Shown one piece after another: positions 55,646 through 64,000 of a stretch of 64,000 nucleotides of DNA (the stretch's first letter is position 1; each line of letters starts with the position of its first letter). The position numbers and the translations under genes were made by a program. Under the pieces are notes generated by a model. It had not been told where the DNA came from. It saw nothing but the letters and a program-made list of their open reading frames with translations, and searched no databases. Source of the DNA: Saprospiraceae bacterium. GTDB taxonomy: Bacteria; Bacteroidota; Bacteroidia; Chitinophagales; Saprospiraceae. Where the stretch lies: contig JADJRO010000001.1 of assembly GCA_016712145.1 (NCBI GenBank), positions 2,170,501 through 2,234,500 on the forward strand, read 5' to 3'.

Positions 55646-56479
55646 TTACCGAGCAGGTCTAATTTTGTGGAGATTTATTGTATAAAGATATCCCGATTTA
55701 TTAACCATAAATATATCATCAAAAGTACCAGCTATTTTTAGTCCGTCATCTCTGCCGTGAATTTGTGACCAACCTTCTCCATTCCATTTGTAAATTTTTC
55801 CACTATTTTTAATCATCCAGACGCCTGATTGACAAACAAAAATATCAGATGCGTCACTTCCGGGTTTTTTATCCCAATTTTCTCCATTCCATTCATATAT
55901 AAAACCATTTTTGTCTATCATCATCCATGTGCCTCCATATGCTGCAATCTTCTTTGCATCAGTTCCTGGCATTTTCTTCCATTCTTTTTGGCTTAGAGAC
56001 CTATTATAAATATTTCCTCTAATATCTATCATCAAAATTCCTTCAGCTTGTGAAGTTAGTGCAATGCTTATTGCATCTTGTGAAGGAAGATAAGTAAACC
56101 TTGCATTGGGACGACTTTGAAGATAAATCTTCCCACGATCGTTTATATATGCAGAATGTTGACCAGCTACACCAGTAGTGTGAAATTCAAGCATATTTCT
56201 CATTACATATTTTGCAAAGATTCCTGGATTGCCATACCAGTCACTAGGTGGAGTATATCGATAAGCAATTAAATTATTATCCGTCAAATATAGATTACTT
56301 CTATCAGTTGAAATGGCTCTCACGGGCACATTGTGACTCAAAATTAACCATTCATGGTCTACGTAACGCCAGTCATCTGTGTCCCATACACTTTCTTGAG
56401 CAATAATTTGCTGCATTACAATTGAAAAGAATAGTATTGATAAAAACCCTCTAAATAAATTAACAAATTGAAAATTCAT
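55646..56479 (-). CDS. Secreted tectonin-like beta-propeller protein
   Basis: 277 residues with signal peptide (GFLSILFFSIVMQQIIA). The mature part consists of tectonin-type repeats of about 40-45 residues: EWKKMPGTDAKKIAAYGGTW, IYEWNGENWDKKPGSDASDI and IYKWNGEGWSQIHGRDDGLK. Tectonin propellers often bind sugars or lipopolysaccharide and act as lectins or defence proteins, so a carbohydrate-binding role is inferred. It lacks a type IX sorting domain, and the catalytic part, if any, is missing. It heads downstream into the 55-63 kb secreted-protein region. Confidence 0.72.
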   Translation of the reverse strand: MNFQFVNLFRGFLSILFFSIVMQQIIAQESVWDTDDWRYVDHEWLILSHNVPVRAISTDRSNLYLTDNNLIAYRYTPPSDWYGNPGIFAKYVMRNMLEFHTTGVAGQHSAYINDRGKIYLQSRPNARFTYLPSQDAISIALTSQAEGILMIDIRGNIYNRSLSQKEWKKMPGTDAKKIAAYGGTWMMIDKNGFIYEWNGENWDKKPGSDASDIFVCQSGVWMIKNSGKIYKWNGEGWSQIHGRDDGLKIAGTFDDIFMVNKSGYLYTINLHKIRPAR

Positions 56480-56526
56480 ATTTTAAATTATGCAAATCAT
56501 TAAAAAAATTGTTATGTAACCAAAAT

Positions 56527-57909
56527 TTATAATTTCTCATATATCATTCCATCAAGTTTCATACTTCGATTATAGTTAAACATTTCATACATGACTTGTC
56601 TGCCTCCAATATTCATGAAACTTTTATCTTCGGTTAACCAAAGCAGTAAGTAACCACCTTTAACAACATCGCCATCTGAGCTAGAGCTCCATCCTGAACC
56701 GCTAAAGGAGCTAGAACTTTTATGCTCATAAGTGCCATCTTCTCTGAACAAATATAACTTTTCATTGATGCTGGAACCACCCCCATATCCACTATTGTAC
56801 GTTTTTGATCCGCGCCATTTGCCAATAATTCTTTGATCTATTTGTCTTGAGCTCTGATCAGAATAAACAGGAATCCCATTGGTAAGCTCTATGTCGACTC
56901 CAGAAATACATAGTAGCAATACATTGTCCTGAATCCTAACACTTACCAACTTCATTTCTTTTCCATCCATGGTGCCAAACAATTGTTCGCCACTCTTTCG
57001 TACTTTAATTGTTCCATTTTGGAATGTAAGATTGTAAAAATTATCTCCAATTGCTTTTATTGTTACTTTACCCATGCCTATATCTTTCCCATCACCATAA
57101 GCATTATACGTTCCTTCAAATTTGACAGGAATCGTATTTTGGTTTTTCTTAGATACTTTATGACTTTGCTTATCTCGTTTCAAACGTATGGACTTTCCAT
57201 TACCTTTAAAATACAATCCCTCCGCATCTGCTTCAAAGCTAAACGGTACCCCACTTTCGTAGACCAATAACATACCATTGGATTTTTCAGCACGTGTCGG
57301 ACCCACTCCATTAAATGTCAATAAATATTCCTGCTCTGCACCTTTTGTAATTACCACTTTAATACCAATATTATTCTCTCCGTAGCCTGAATATGTACCA
57401 ACAAGAAAATCTTGTTCATTTTCAACAACTTGATTACCAGAATTTGCATTCCCTGGAAAATCTGTAGTCGGAGTAACCGTGCTGTTATTTACCCCTGTTT
57501 CATCTCTAACAAACAAGGAAGGTTGCTCAAACATAGTTAAGATAACATTTCGTCCTGAAAGGCTAATGCTAAAAGCAAAACCATCAGAGGTTCCACTTAA
57601 TACGTCATTTTTCAAAACAGCAATATCTGGACCTAGTCCGTTTACGTAGATCTCGTAATTACCATTGGCAGCCTTTCGTATTTCAATAATTAATTGTTGG
57701 CCAATAATTTGCCCAATAAATTTACCGATGAAAGGATCCGAAACCAATCCAATATTCGAATCCATAGATTGTGGATTAAAATCTCGCGCAATTAATAAAC
57801 CAAGAGATGTCATGCAAGGATTTCCTTTCAGAGTACTGACTATTTGAAAAACCAACAGCAGTATTAAAAATTTAGCTTTAATTCCGTCTAAAAATATTTT
57901 TACATTCAT
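56527..57909 (-). CDS. Secreted repeat protein (paralogue of 60681-61691)
   Basis: 460 residues with a signal peptide (AKFLILLLVFQIVSTLKG). Three related units of about 85 residues each contain an N/Y-I-YVNGLGPD, LTFNGVGPTRAEKSNGMLL or LTFQNGTIKVRKSGEQLFG pattern and likely form beta-barrel or sandwich domains. The C-terminal 105 residues (QIDQRIIGKWRGSKTYNSGY, LYLFREDGTYEHKSSSSFSG, YEMFNYNRSMKLDGMIYEKL) resemble the lipocalin-like GKW..EDGTYE domains. The protein at 60681 has the same order with about two N-terminal units. Function unknown. Confidence 0.65.
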   Translation of the reverse strand: MNVKIFLDGIKAKFLILLLVFQIVSTLKGNPCMTSLGLLIARDFNPQSMDSNIGLVSDPFIGKFIGQIIGQQLIIEIRKAANGNYEIYVNGLGPDIAVLKNDVLSGTSDGFAFSISLSGRNVILTMFEQPSLFVRDETGVNNSTVTPTTDFPGNANSGNQVVENEQDFLVGTYSGYGENNIGIKVVITKGAEQEYLLTFNGVGPTRAEKSNGMLLVYESGVPFSFEADAEGLYFKGNGKSIRLKRDKQSHKVSKKNQNTIPVKFEGTYNAYGDGKDIGMGKVTIKAIGDNFYNLTFQNGTIKVRKSGEQLFGTMDGKEMKLVSVRIQDNVLLLCISGVDIELTNGIPVYSDQSSRQIDQRIIGKWRGSKTYNSGYGGGSSINEKLYLFREDGTYEHKSSSSFSGSGWSSSSDGDVVKGGYLLLWLTEDKSFMNIGGRQVMYEMFNYNRSMKLDGMIYEKL

Positions 57910-57929
57910 ACACTATATAACTATTAAAT

Positions 57930-58487
57930 TCAATTGGAATGAAACTTAAAACTGACACAGGGTGCAATAACCAAATTATTTGCAACAACTGGAAAACTTA
58001 GACATCCATTGTTACCACATTTTTCTTCAAAAAAGCCTATAACTTTTATATTCCCTATTTCTTGTGGAAATATAAACTCCAAATTACTATTTTGTCGAAC
58101 TTTAAAAAAAACGTCTGCGACCAGAGCAACTCCATATTCAGTATTGCCATTTAAAGGAATTGGAGCCACATCAATGAATGATTCCGAATTTATAAATGGG
58201 GCTTGAATCATGGTATCAAGGATTACAACATTTGTCGAAATATTGTAAAGTTTTACTTTGTAGGCACCAACAGTAGGCAATTTTACACCCAATGCTTTTA
58301 AGTAACCACCCTTTACTGGTTTAAATTTGAAGCCATATTCCCATACACTCGCTGCCTTTTTTATTGTATCAATAGTGCTGTTAGGTGTTTTTAAATAGGA
58401 GAAGAAGGGTTCTTGGATAATATTCTCTTCCCCATTACATGAAATAACTACCAATAGTAAAACTATATATAAATAAATATTCTTCAT
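57930..58487 (-). CDS. Lipoprotein with DUF4082-like domain
   Basis: 185 residues from the ATG at 58487, which starts a lipoprotein signal (MKNIYLYIVLLLVVISCNG). The mature domain has FKPVKGGYLKALGVKLPTVG and VKLYNISTNVVILDTM, recalling DUF4082-type beta-sandwich domains that follow a 'GY-x-L-GV' pattern. Its C-terminal part has Cys residues CGNNGCLSF and PCVSFKF. The family call is weak. It lies 20 bases from the next gene, in a same-strand run of orphan secreted proteins. Confidence 0.55.
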   Translation of the reverse strand: MKNIYLYIVLLLVVISCNGEENIIQEPFFSYLKTPNSTIDTIKKAASVWEYGFKFKPVKGGYLKALGVKLPTVGAYKVKLYNISTNVVILDTMIQAPFINSESFIDVAPIPLNGNTEYGVALVADVFFKVRQNSNLEFIFPQEIGNIKVIGFFEEKCGNNGCLSFPVVANNLVIAPCVSFKFHSN

Positions 58488-58585
58488 AACAATTAAATTC
58501 ACAATTTCATTCAAACTTCAAATTGATTAACTTAACTAGAATTACAATTTATATTTAAACAAAATTGCATAAATTTTTTTCAGAA

Positions 58586-60633
58586 TTAATGCCATTTTAC
58601 AAACTTCATTGGTGGCGTTAAGTACCCATTATCTCTTAGGTCCTCCACACCGAATTTATCTAAATATTTAAAACAATCTAATGGATTCTTTCCTGGGGGT
58701 CCCTCAACAATTATTTTAGTTAATTGGATTGTTCGCCTTTCAGCATTAGTTAAACAAGGTTGCGAACAATCTAATCCTATAACAATTCCCTTAATTTTCT
58801 GTCTATGATTTGCAATTAATTTCAATCTTTCCAAACTTATTATAGACTCTGTATGATACTCATAACAATTAACTTGATCTAGATCCATTTCAAATTCAAA
58901 ACTGCTATTCGTATTTATATATTCGTTATGAAGTTTGCACTTTGAATATCCTGCAAAATTCGCATCATTTGGAAAATCATGAAAAGAAATTCAATTTTAT
59001 AATTATTACATTCATCAGTTATATTTAGTCTTGGTAAGTTTTGCTCCAATATACTTTTAGATCGGAATGGGCTAGATTGCCTAACGCTTACGCCTGAAGA
59101 ATAATCACAATTTGGATCATCTACATTGTTTGTCCATGTATCCCAATGAATTTCCTTTATTCTCCAACCCTCTGGGATTGCAAATGGAGTAGAGACCCAA
59201 CTAGCTTCAGGTGCCATTTTACCTGTGCATATCCGAAACGTTCAATCGTCATTCTTACTAAATAGTCCAACTTTTACAGGATCGCATCCAATACAATCAA
59301 ACTCGCCATCTACTTGACCCCAAGAATAATCATTATAAAATTTTAAATATTTTTGTAAAGGGTAAGTATCATCTATAATATACTCTTGCCTTGAAATTGG
59401 AACTATTTTATCACCCCTAATAATTGTTTCCGTGCTTCTCGAATTCAATATTGTTTCAGTATGAAACAACGTATTAATTTCAAAATAAACTTCAAAAATA
59501 CTACTTGTAAATTGCAATTGAACTTCTGCAATTGTTTCCTGGCCATACGCAGTTTGCAAGTTATTACCAAATAGATCTTGAGAACCAAGATAATTATTAG
59601 AATATAAATATAAAGGTCCCTTATATGGTAGTGAACCCTGCATTTCATGTATATCTGGCAAACCATTTATTATATCTCCAGGTAAATTTTCCAAAACATA
59701 CCAAACAGTATATTCGCACCCTACATTTACCCCTACATCTTCATTAGAAAATGGCATATAAAAAGTACTTGCAATTAGTTTGTCTTTTTGCACCATTCTT
59801 GCTTTTGGCTTAGGCAATTTAGGATTAGAACTTAATAAAAATACATATTGAGATTTGACAGGAAATATTTTAACCTTTGGCAAATTAGAATACTCAATAA
59901 ACAAATCAGCTGTTCCTTCAAAAGCAGGAGCTTCAACTATGATACATGGATGATTACCATAAAGCAAACCACCATCTTTAATAAACTTTATTATCCTTAA
60001 TTCCTTTGATCCAAAAAATACTTTTTTAACATGGTCAATATTAGTTAAATAAATCTTCAACGTCCCGTTAACAACACATGTGTCAATTGGTACACAAGTA
60101 ATGAACTCTGCATTACCAGTCTTCAATTTAACATCCTTCTTTATTTTTGCAATTACCATATCTTTTTTAGGCAAATTACTTTTAACACTAACATAATTTT
60201 TATTAGTTGGAGATTCAATTTTTGCCAAAAAAATAATCCCATTACTAGGGCTAATTTTACCATTCGTCTTCACCATTACCTTAATAGTATCTTTTTGAAC
60301 CCAATTAGGTAAAGATTTTACTACTATTTGTACACAGTTTCCCTTAATTTTTAATACCTTAATATCAATTCCTTTATCAATTATAGATCTGTATGTTGGT
60401 ACAATTGAAATATTTGCAGTATCAACATTACTGATGGTAAAAATCTTAGAAAACGATTTACCAGAATAGCTAGTTTCATTAGGTGAAAATATTATTTCAT
60501 TGACCTTTAATCTATTAGAATTTCGAGGTAATTCTATATTTCCACTCTCTTGTGAAATTGCTAACGGTATTACTAAAACTGAAACTAAAAGTTTAATTAT
60601 AAATAAATAAATAATCTTAAAGTTAAAAACCAT
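58586..60633 (-). pseudogene. Secreted repeat protein, broken by a TGA and a frameshift
   Basis: A single gene of about 682 codons now in three pieces. Piece one (60633 to 59242) has a signal peptide (IIKLLVSVLVIPLAISQ) and beta-rich text ending DCIGCDPVKVGLFSKNDD. A TGA at 59242 stands where Trp would fit; the frame continues TFRICTGKMAPEASWVSTPF. It then shifts at 58982-58985, an A run (T run on the minus strand), where one extra base gives FHDFPNDANFAGYSKCKLHN and joins MDLDQVNCYEYHTESIISLE to the end at 58586. Piece one contains Ig-like text (TYRSIIDKGIDIKVLKIKGN). Function unknown; either real decay or two sequencing errors. Confidence 0.65.
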
Positions 60634-60680
60634 AAAGTAATTTTTTATTAAATTAAATTCAAAAATAATTATGTTTCATA

Positions 60681-61691
60681 TTAATAAACCCTCTTAAATA
60701 TCTTGTTTCCTATAATCAATTTCTCTTCTCCGCCAAAATTCGAAAATTCATAGGCGCTTTGTTGGCCACTGATTATTAATATACCTCCATTAGCGTTTAA
60801 ATTACTTACTGAATACGTTGAATTTTCAACCGGATCTGATGTTTTTCCAGCTGACCAGCCATTGCCTCCAGCAGAATAGGAATATTGATATTGCATAGTT
60901 CCGTCTGAATTGAACCTGTAAGTTTGCTGAGATGAGCTTCCACTTCGTGCAGTAGAAACACTCCAAGTACCAACCAGTCTTTGATCAATTTGTCCGTTTC
61001 CAGGATTTGCTTGATTGTTTGACTGTGTCTGTCTGTTTGTGAGTAAAAAATCATAGCCTTGTAGATTCAAAATCAAATTAGAGCCATGCTGTTTGATGGT
61101 AAAAGGAGTTCCAAAACTCGTTCCAGACAATTGATCTCCATTTCGTTGTGCAATATCATCCCCTTGTGCGGATGTGAATAGATAATTAGCGGCACCCGTT
61201 TTTGTCAATGATACTTTTCCCAGATTTTGACCATTTGATAGCATATCGTAGCTTCCACTAAAAGGATCGTCTTCAATTTGATTTTCTTGATAAGCATTGG
61301 AATCTGGCATGGGTTCATCTCTTTGTAGAATAACTTCTTTTCCATTTCCTCTTAATAACAATCCAGATGCAATAGGCTCTAAACTAAAATCAATTCCAAC
61401 ACCTTGCATCATGATTCTATTTCCAGTTTTTTGAATTTTATCAGGTCCTTGTCCATTGAAATAAAAATTATATTCATCTGCTGAAAATTTACTTAATTGA
61501 ATGATTATTGGATTATTATCAATATTACCTTTAAAAATTCCAATAAAAGGATCCGTCTGACTTAGATTTGACATACCCACATTCTCATCATGTTGATTTT
61601 GCCCCGATACATTATTTGTGCTGCTATTTTGACAGCTTGCATTTACAGCAAGTATGATAAAAAAATAAATTATGGATAGATAACTTTGCAT
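60681..61691 (-). CDS. Secreted repeat protein (paralogue of 56527-57909)
   Basis: 336 residues with a signal (MQSYLSIIYFFIILAVNASC), possibly lipid-anchored at that Cys, although the lipobox is weak. Two beta units (FIGIFKGNIDNNPIIIQLSK, EYNFYFNGQGPDKIQKTGNR; FSGSYDMLSNGQNLGKVSLT) are followed by the same C-terminal module as in the paralogue: QIDQRLVGTWSVSTARSGSS, TYRFNSDGTMQYQYSYSAGG and NGWSAGKTSDP. A lipocalin-like barrel is a fair guess for the C-terminus. The middle linker is rich in Asn, Gln and Ser. Confidence 0.65.
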   Translation of the reverse strand: MQSYLSIIYFFIILAVNASCQNSSTNNVSGQNQHDENVGMSNLSQTDPFIGIFKGNIDNNPIIIQLSKFSADEYNFYFNGQGPDKIQKTGNRIMMQGVGIDFSLEPIASGLLLRGNGKEVILQRDEPMPDSNAYQENQIEDDPFSGSYDMLSNGQNLGKVSLTKTGAANYLFTSAQGDDIAQRNGDQLSGTSFGTPFTIKQHGSNLILNLQGYDFLLTNRQTQSNNQANPGNGQIDQRLVGTWSVSTARSGSSSQQTYRFNSDGTMQYQYSYSAGGNGWSAGKTSDPVENSTYSVSNLNANGGILIISGQQSAYEFSNFGGEEKLIIGNKIFKRVY

Positions 61692-61757
61692 ATTTCAGTC
61701 TTATAGGTTTATTTTTTAATATGACTACTCCTATATGGATTTAAAGTGATATCCTTT

Positions 61758-62531
61758 TTAGTCCCGAAGTGCATAAGCGATACAATCTGGTACCTCCCAG
61801 GTAAAACAATAACCACATGTCATTCCACCGATACATTCAAATATTTCTCCACCAAATCGCGCCAAGCGCATTTGCAATCTAACGTTGCGTTCAGCGCTGG
61901 TTTGATCTCTTGTTCTATTAATTCTATCAATAGCTCTTTTAAATGCACCATCCTTCGCATTTATGCAATCCCTGATTTCCTTTCTACAAGCCCTACTGCA
62001 TTCGTTAGTCGACGAAATCATACAGCTTAGAAAGTCGATTGCAACATATGCCGGATTGCTTGCCATAATAAAATTAGATACTTCGGGCTCAGCCCAAATT
62101 GATCCCGGGCCGACTTGTCTTTTAAATGAATTTTTATTTCCAGCTTTAAGAATTTGAAACTCCTCTGCGCTATTATCCCTGGATACATAAATCAAACTGG
62201 AATAAGAATTATTGTCCTTTTCTATTTTTGAAATCACTGCCAATTTTCCAGATTTCACATGTTCATACCCAATTGCAACACATTTAACTTTAACGCTTTT
62301 CATAGTTACAGTATCCAAGAGTTCAAAATTTGCATAAAATGATTCCACATTCTTGCCTTGTTTAAATCCTTTTTTACTTAAATCACTATGAGCAAATTTG
62401 AATGATTCACTCTTTTTAAAATCACTTAGAATCATATCAAAATCCTTAGACTTAAGAAGCATTTCCTGGGAATATAAATGGAATGCAAATAAAGTCAAAC
62501 AACAAGAAAATATAAATTTAAACCAATGCAT
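61758..62531 (-). CDS. Secreted Cys-rich protein, unknown
   Basis: 257 residues with signal peptide (FIFSCCLTLFAFHLYS). The middle is a beta-rich region (VKVKCVAIGYEHVKSGKLAV, SSLIYVSRDNSAEEFQILKA). The C-terminal 90 residues hold a Cys array (SCMISSTNECSRACRKEIRDC, GEIFECIGGMTCGYCFTWEV, PDCIAYALRD) likely to form disulphides around charged helices. I do not recognise the family. The end of the frame is near a plus-strand shadow frame that I reject. Confidence 0.55.
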   Translation of the reverse strand: MHWFKFIFSCCLTLFAFHLYSQEMLLKSKDFDMILSDFKKSESFKFAHSDLSKKGFKQGKNVESFYANFELLDTVTMKSVKVKCVAIGYEHVKSGKLAVISKIEKDNNSYSSLIYVSRDNSAEEFQILKAGNKNSFKRQVGPGSIWAEPEVSNFIMASNPAYVAIDFLSCMISSTNECSRACRKEIRDCINAKDGAFKRAIDRINRTRDQTSAERNVRLQMRLARFGGEIFECIGGMTCGYCFTWEVPDCIAYALRD

Positions 62532-62625
62532 AAAATTGAAATTAATAGTAATAATAAATTTATTTACAATCTAATTAAATTACAAAATATTTAAAATATA
62601 ACCTACCATCCTTCCTCTTGATAAA

Positions 62626-63408
62626 TTAATAACAATGGTAACCAACAAATATTGGATTTAAACCAAAGTCCTGACTTATTGCAGTGTCATATGAAGATCC
62701 AGTCGATAAGATTTTAAAGAAATGTACTTTAGAAATTAAACCGAGTCCTCCTTTTATTGCCCTAACATCTTGTTGGTATTTGTTTGAATTAATAAATCTT
62801 TTGGGTCCAACACTTTCTATAAGTAATTCTATTTTTTTTGAATGGTCATTTACAATACTAAAGTTAGCAGCAATAAATACATCATCTCCCTCAACATTCA
62901 TTTGATACAATCCACCCTCAACACACAATGAGCAAACATTGATTCCATTCTGACTAAACGAAACTTTTCTTTGAAAAAGAGTAGGTTCAGCATAACAATG
63001 ATAGCCTACAAATACAGGTGGCGTTTCCTTACTATTCAGATTATATACAAATGTTTGACTTGAACCTTTCTTCTTAAATTTAACTGCATTTATAATATGA
63101 TATCCAGAGTCTATTGCCACAACTTGCTGTACTTGATTTGAATTATTAATTGTTCTATTTAATAATTTTACATATTGAACATTATAAGAACCATTCATTA
63201 CTGCTACCGCTTCCCATTTATTGCAATTAGTGCCCACGTAATTAAGTTGATAATTTGGTCTGCCAGGACACATTTTACATACCATTTGTCCACTTTCTGT
63301 AAACCAAACAGATTTAATATCTTGAGAAAAAAGCCCCATTACTGAAATCAAGAGCACAAAAGATGTTACCCAGAATTTTAACAAATAACAAGAGAATAAT
63401 TGCACCAT
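62626..63408 (-). CDS. Secreted protein with two Cys-motif repeats, unknown
   Basis: 260 residues from the ATG at 63408, which opens a signal peptide (FWVTSFVLLISVMGLFSQ). The mature protein is two copies of a unit of about 110 residues. Each opens with a CxxC motif (SGQMVCKMCPGRPNYQLNYV and NGINVCSLCVEGGLYQMNVE) and closes with PPVFVGYHCY or NPIFVGYHCY. The closing motif is the last thing in the protein. Two CxxC plus a terminal HCY suggest disulphide or metal binding; function unknown. The start 17 codons further upstream adds nothing plausible. Confidence 0.6.
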   Translation of the reverse strand: MVQLFSCYLLKFWVTSFVLLISVMGLFSQDIKSVWFTESGQMVCKMCPGRPNYQLNYVGTNCNKWEAVAVMNGSYNVQYVKLLNRTINNSNQVQQVVAIDSGYHIINAVKFKKKGSSQTFVYNLNSKETPPVFVGYHCYAEPTLFQRKVSFSQNGINVCSLCVEGGLYQMNVEGDDVFIAANFSIVNDHSKKIELLIESVGPKRFINSNKYQQDVRAIKGGLGLISKVHFFKILSTGSSYDTAISQDFGLNPIFVGYHCY

Positions 63409-63858
63409 ATTAAGTTTTTCTCTAAATTTTAATTCATTCGCGTGCCCATACAAATACATGACACGATAGCCAATTTTGATTCAACAAAGGCTTATAAGTA
63501 TATTGTTACCGAGTTTTAAAATGTAAAGAATTTCTAAATATTTAATCAATAATCAATTTAAACCATTAATAATCTGATAGTTATACTCAATTAGATTCTA
63601 AAACTTCTACATAAAATTTAAAATAAATCAGTCCGTTAAGCTTCAGTTATTATGAATGCCAAGTTTCATTCAAGTCCACTAATAGAGCGATTGGATTCAT
63701 TGTTTATTTCAATAATGCAGGAATTAGAATTTGGTCTATTGGTCATTTCTGGAAACATAACTACAAGTAATTCAATTATTCCCGTATTTACATTTACGAA
63801 TTATGTGTACAATAGCTAATATCGTATGTTTGCAATCAAATTAACTTCAATACGTATA
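63409..63858. other. AT-rich spacer, nothing clear
   Basis: Between the last minus-strand gene and the next plus-strand gene there is no gene I can support. One 55-codon open frame (63652-63819) has no homology or ribosome-site support. Only a -7-like element near 63825 stands out. Confidence 0.5.
63825..63832 (+). promoter_or_regulatory. Candidate -7 element before the sigma-like gene
   Basis: TATGTTTG matches TAnnTTTG and ends 26 bases before the ATG at 63859, a normal distance. No convincing -33 TTTG was found at the expected spacing. Confidence 0.5.
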
Positions 63859-64000
63859 ATGGATTCCAAAAGGAGTTTCACAGAACGAATCCTGCCTTGT
63901 AAAAAATATGATTCAGATGATAAACTACTGACAGGATTACTGCATGAAGAAACTTCGGCCATACAATGCTTGTTATTGCAAGTGGAGAAAATGGTTTCAA
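63859..64000 (+). CDS. Probable ECF sigma factor, 5' part only
   Basis: The frame starts at the ATG at 63859 and runs off the right edge after 47 codons. The peptide ends DDKLLTGLLHEETSAIQCLL and VEKMVS, which matches the start of region 2 in many Bacteroidota ECF sigma factors (a 'dLL.gL..e..aiq.L' helix followed by 'mV'). The first 15 residues are a family-variable lead. The rest of the gene is outside the window, so this call rests on the N-terminal helix pattern and the promoter position. Confidence 0.5.
   Translation, partial: MDSKRSFTERILPCKKYDSDDKLLTGLLHEETSAIQCLLLQVEKMVS

Noticed and set aside
11010..59244. TGA read as tryptophan in this organism, suggested by two in-frame TGA codons (11010 and 59242)
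   Set aside because: TGA is used as a normal stop elsewhere, for example at murF-alr (40127) where the protein ends at the family C-terminus, in the ATGATG overlap at 31128 and at 55566.
63652..63819. Small 55-codon protein gene upstream of the sigma-like gene
   Set aside because: No recognisable domain, hydrophobic pattern or promoter; chance open frame is likely in AT-rich DNA.

Overview
The window is a chromosomal segment of a Bacteroidota bacterium, most likely of the Saprospiraceae/Saprospiria type (the phylum is well supported, the family is my inference). The evidence is a bacillithiol enzyme (BshA), type IX secretion parts (PorZ, a PorV/PorQ-family porin, C-terminal sorting domains), a TonB-dependent receptor, a fused MurF-alanine racemase, a CarB without the C-terminal allosteric domain, TAnnTTTG-like -7 promoter elements and almost no Shine-Dalgarno sequences. 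By eye the DNA is AT-rich, more so after 55 kb. No rRNA, convincing tRNA or CRISPR was seen.

Layout. 0-5 kb: a YceI lipoprotein (cut by the left edge), a MerR regulator, bshA, a 7-bp tandem-repeat tract, and a HIT-greA pair. 4.1-13 kb: an outer-membrane module made of a TonB receptor, a 1328-residue type IX cargo protein and a PorV/PorQ protein. 13-19.4 kb: a D-2-hydroxyacid dehydrogenase, carB and porZ. 19.5-22 kb: a possible structured RNA followed by a histidine kinase/response regulator pair. 22.1-36.1 kb: a striking block of two convergent operons. It holds a CHASE2 protein, two FecR-like secreted proteins, two paralogous M48-type metalloproteases with helical repeats, two exported caspase-like proteases, an ECF sigma factor and its likely anti-sigma factor. 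This is the best candidate for an undescribed system: an envelope-located double-protease machine with its own sigma factor. 36.4-47.6 kb: purD, murF-alr, three SurA/PpiC-type foldases in a row, htpG and a small membrane protein. 47.8-51.2 kb: a nested mobile element, in which a group II intron sits just after the transcription terminator of a lipoprotein gene and has itself been split by an IS3-family element with clean ends and a 4-bp target duplication. 51.3-54.9 kb: the lipoprotein gene, a SMUG2-like glycosylase, thrS and dodecin. 55-63.4 kb: mostly minus-strand genes for secreted orphan proteins (tectonin-like propeller, paralogous repeat proteins, Cys-motif proteins), ending beside the start of another sigma factor gene.

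Sequence quality. Four genes (CHASE2 gene, the 32.6-34.1 kb gene, purD, the 58.6-60.6 kb gene) are each restored by adding one base to an A or T run. Because purD is a core gene, I read most of these as missing-base errors in homopolymers, not true decay. Two further genes carry an in-frame TGA where Trp would fit, and one carries a 20-bp codon-diverged duplication. These breaks are described as single genes below.
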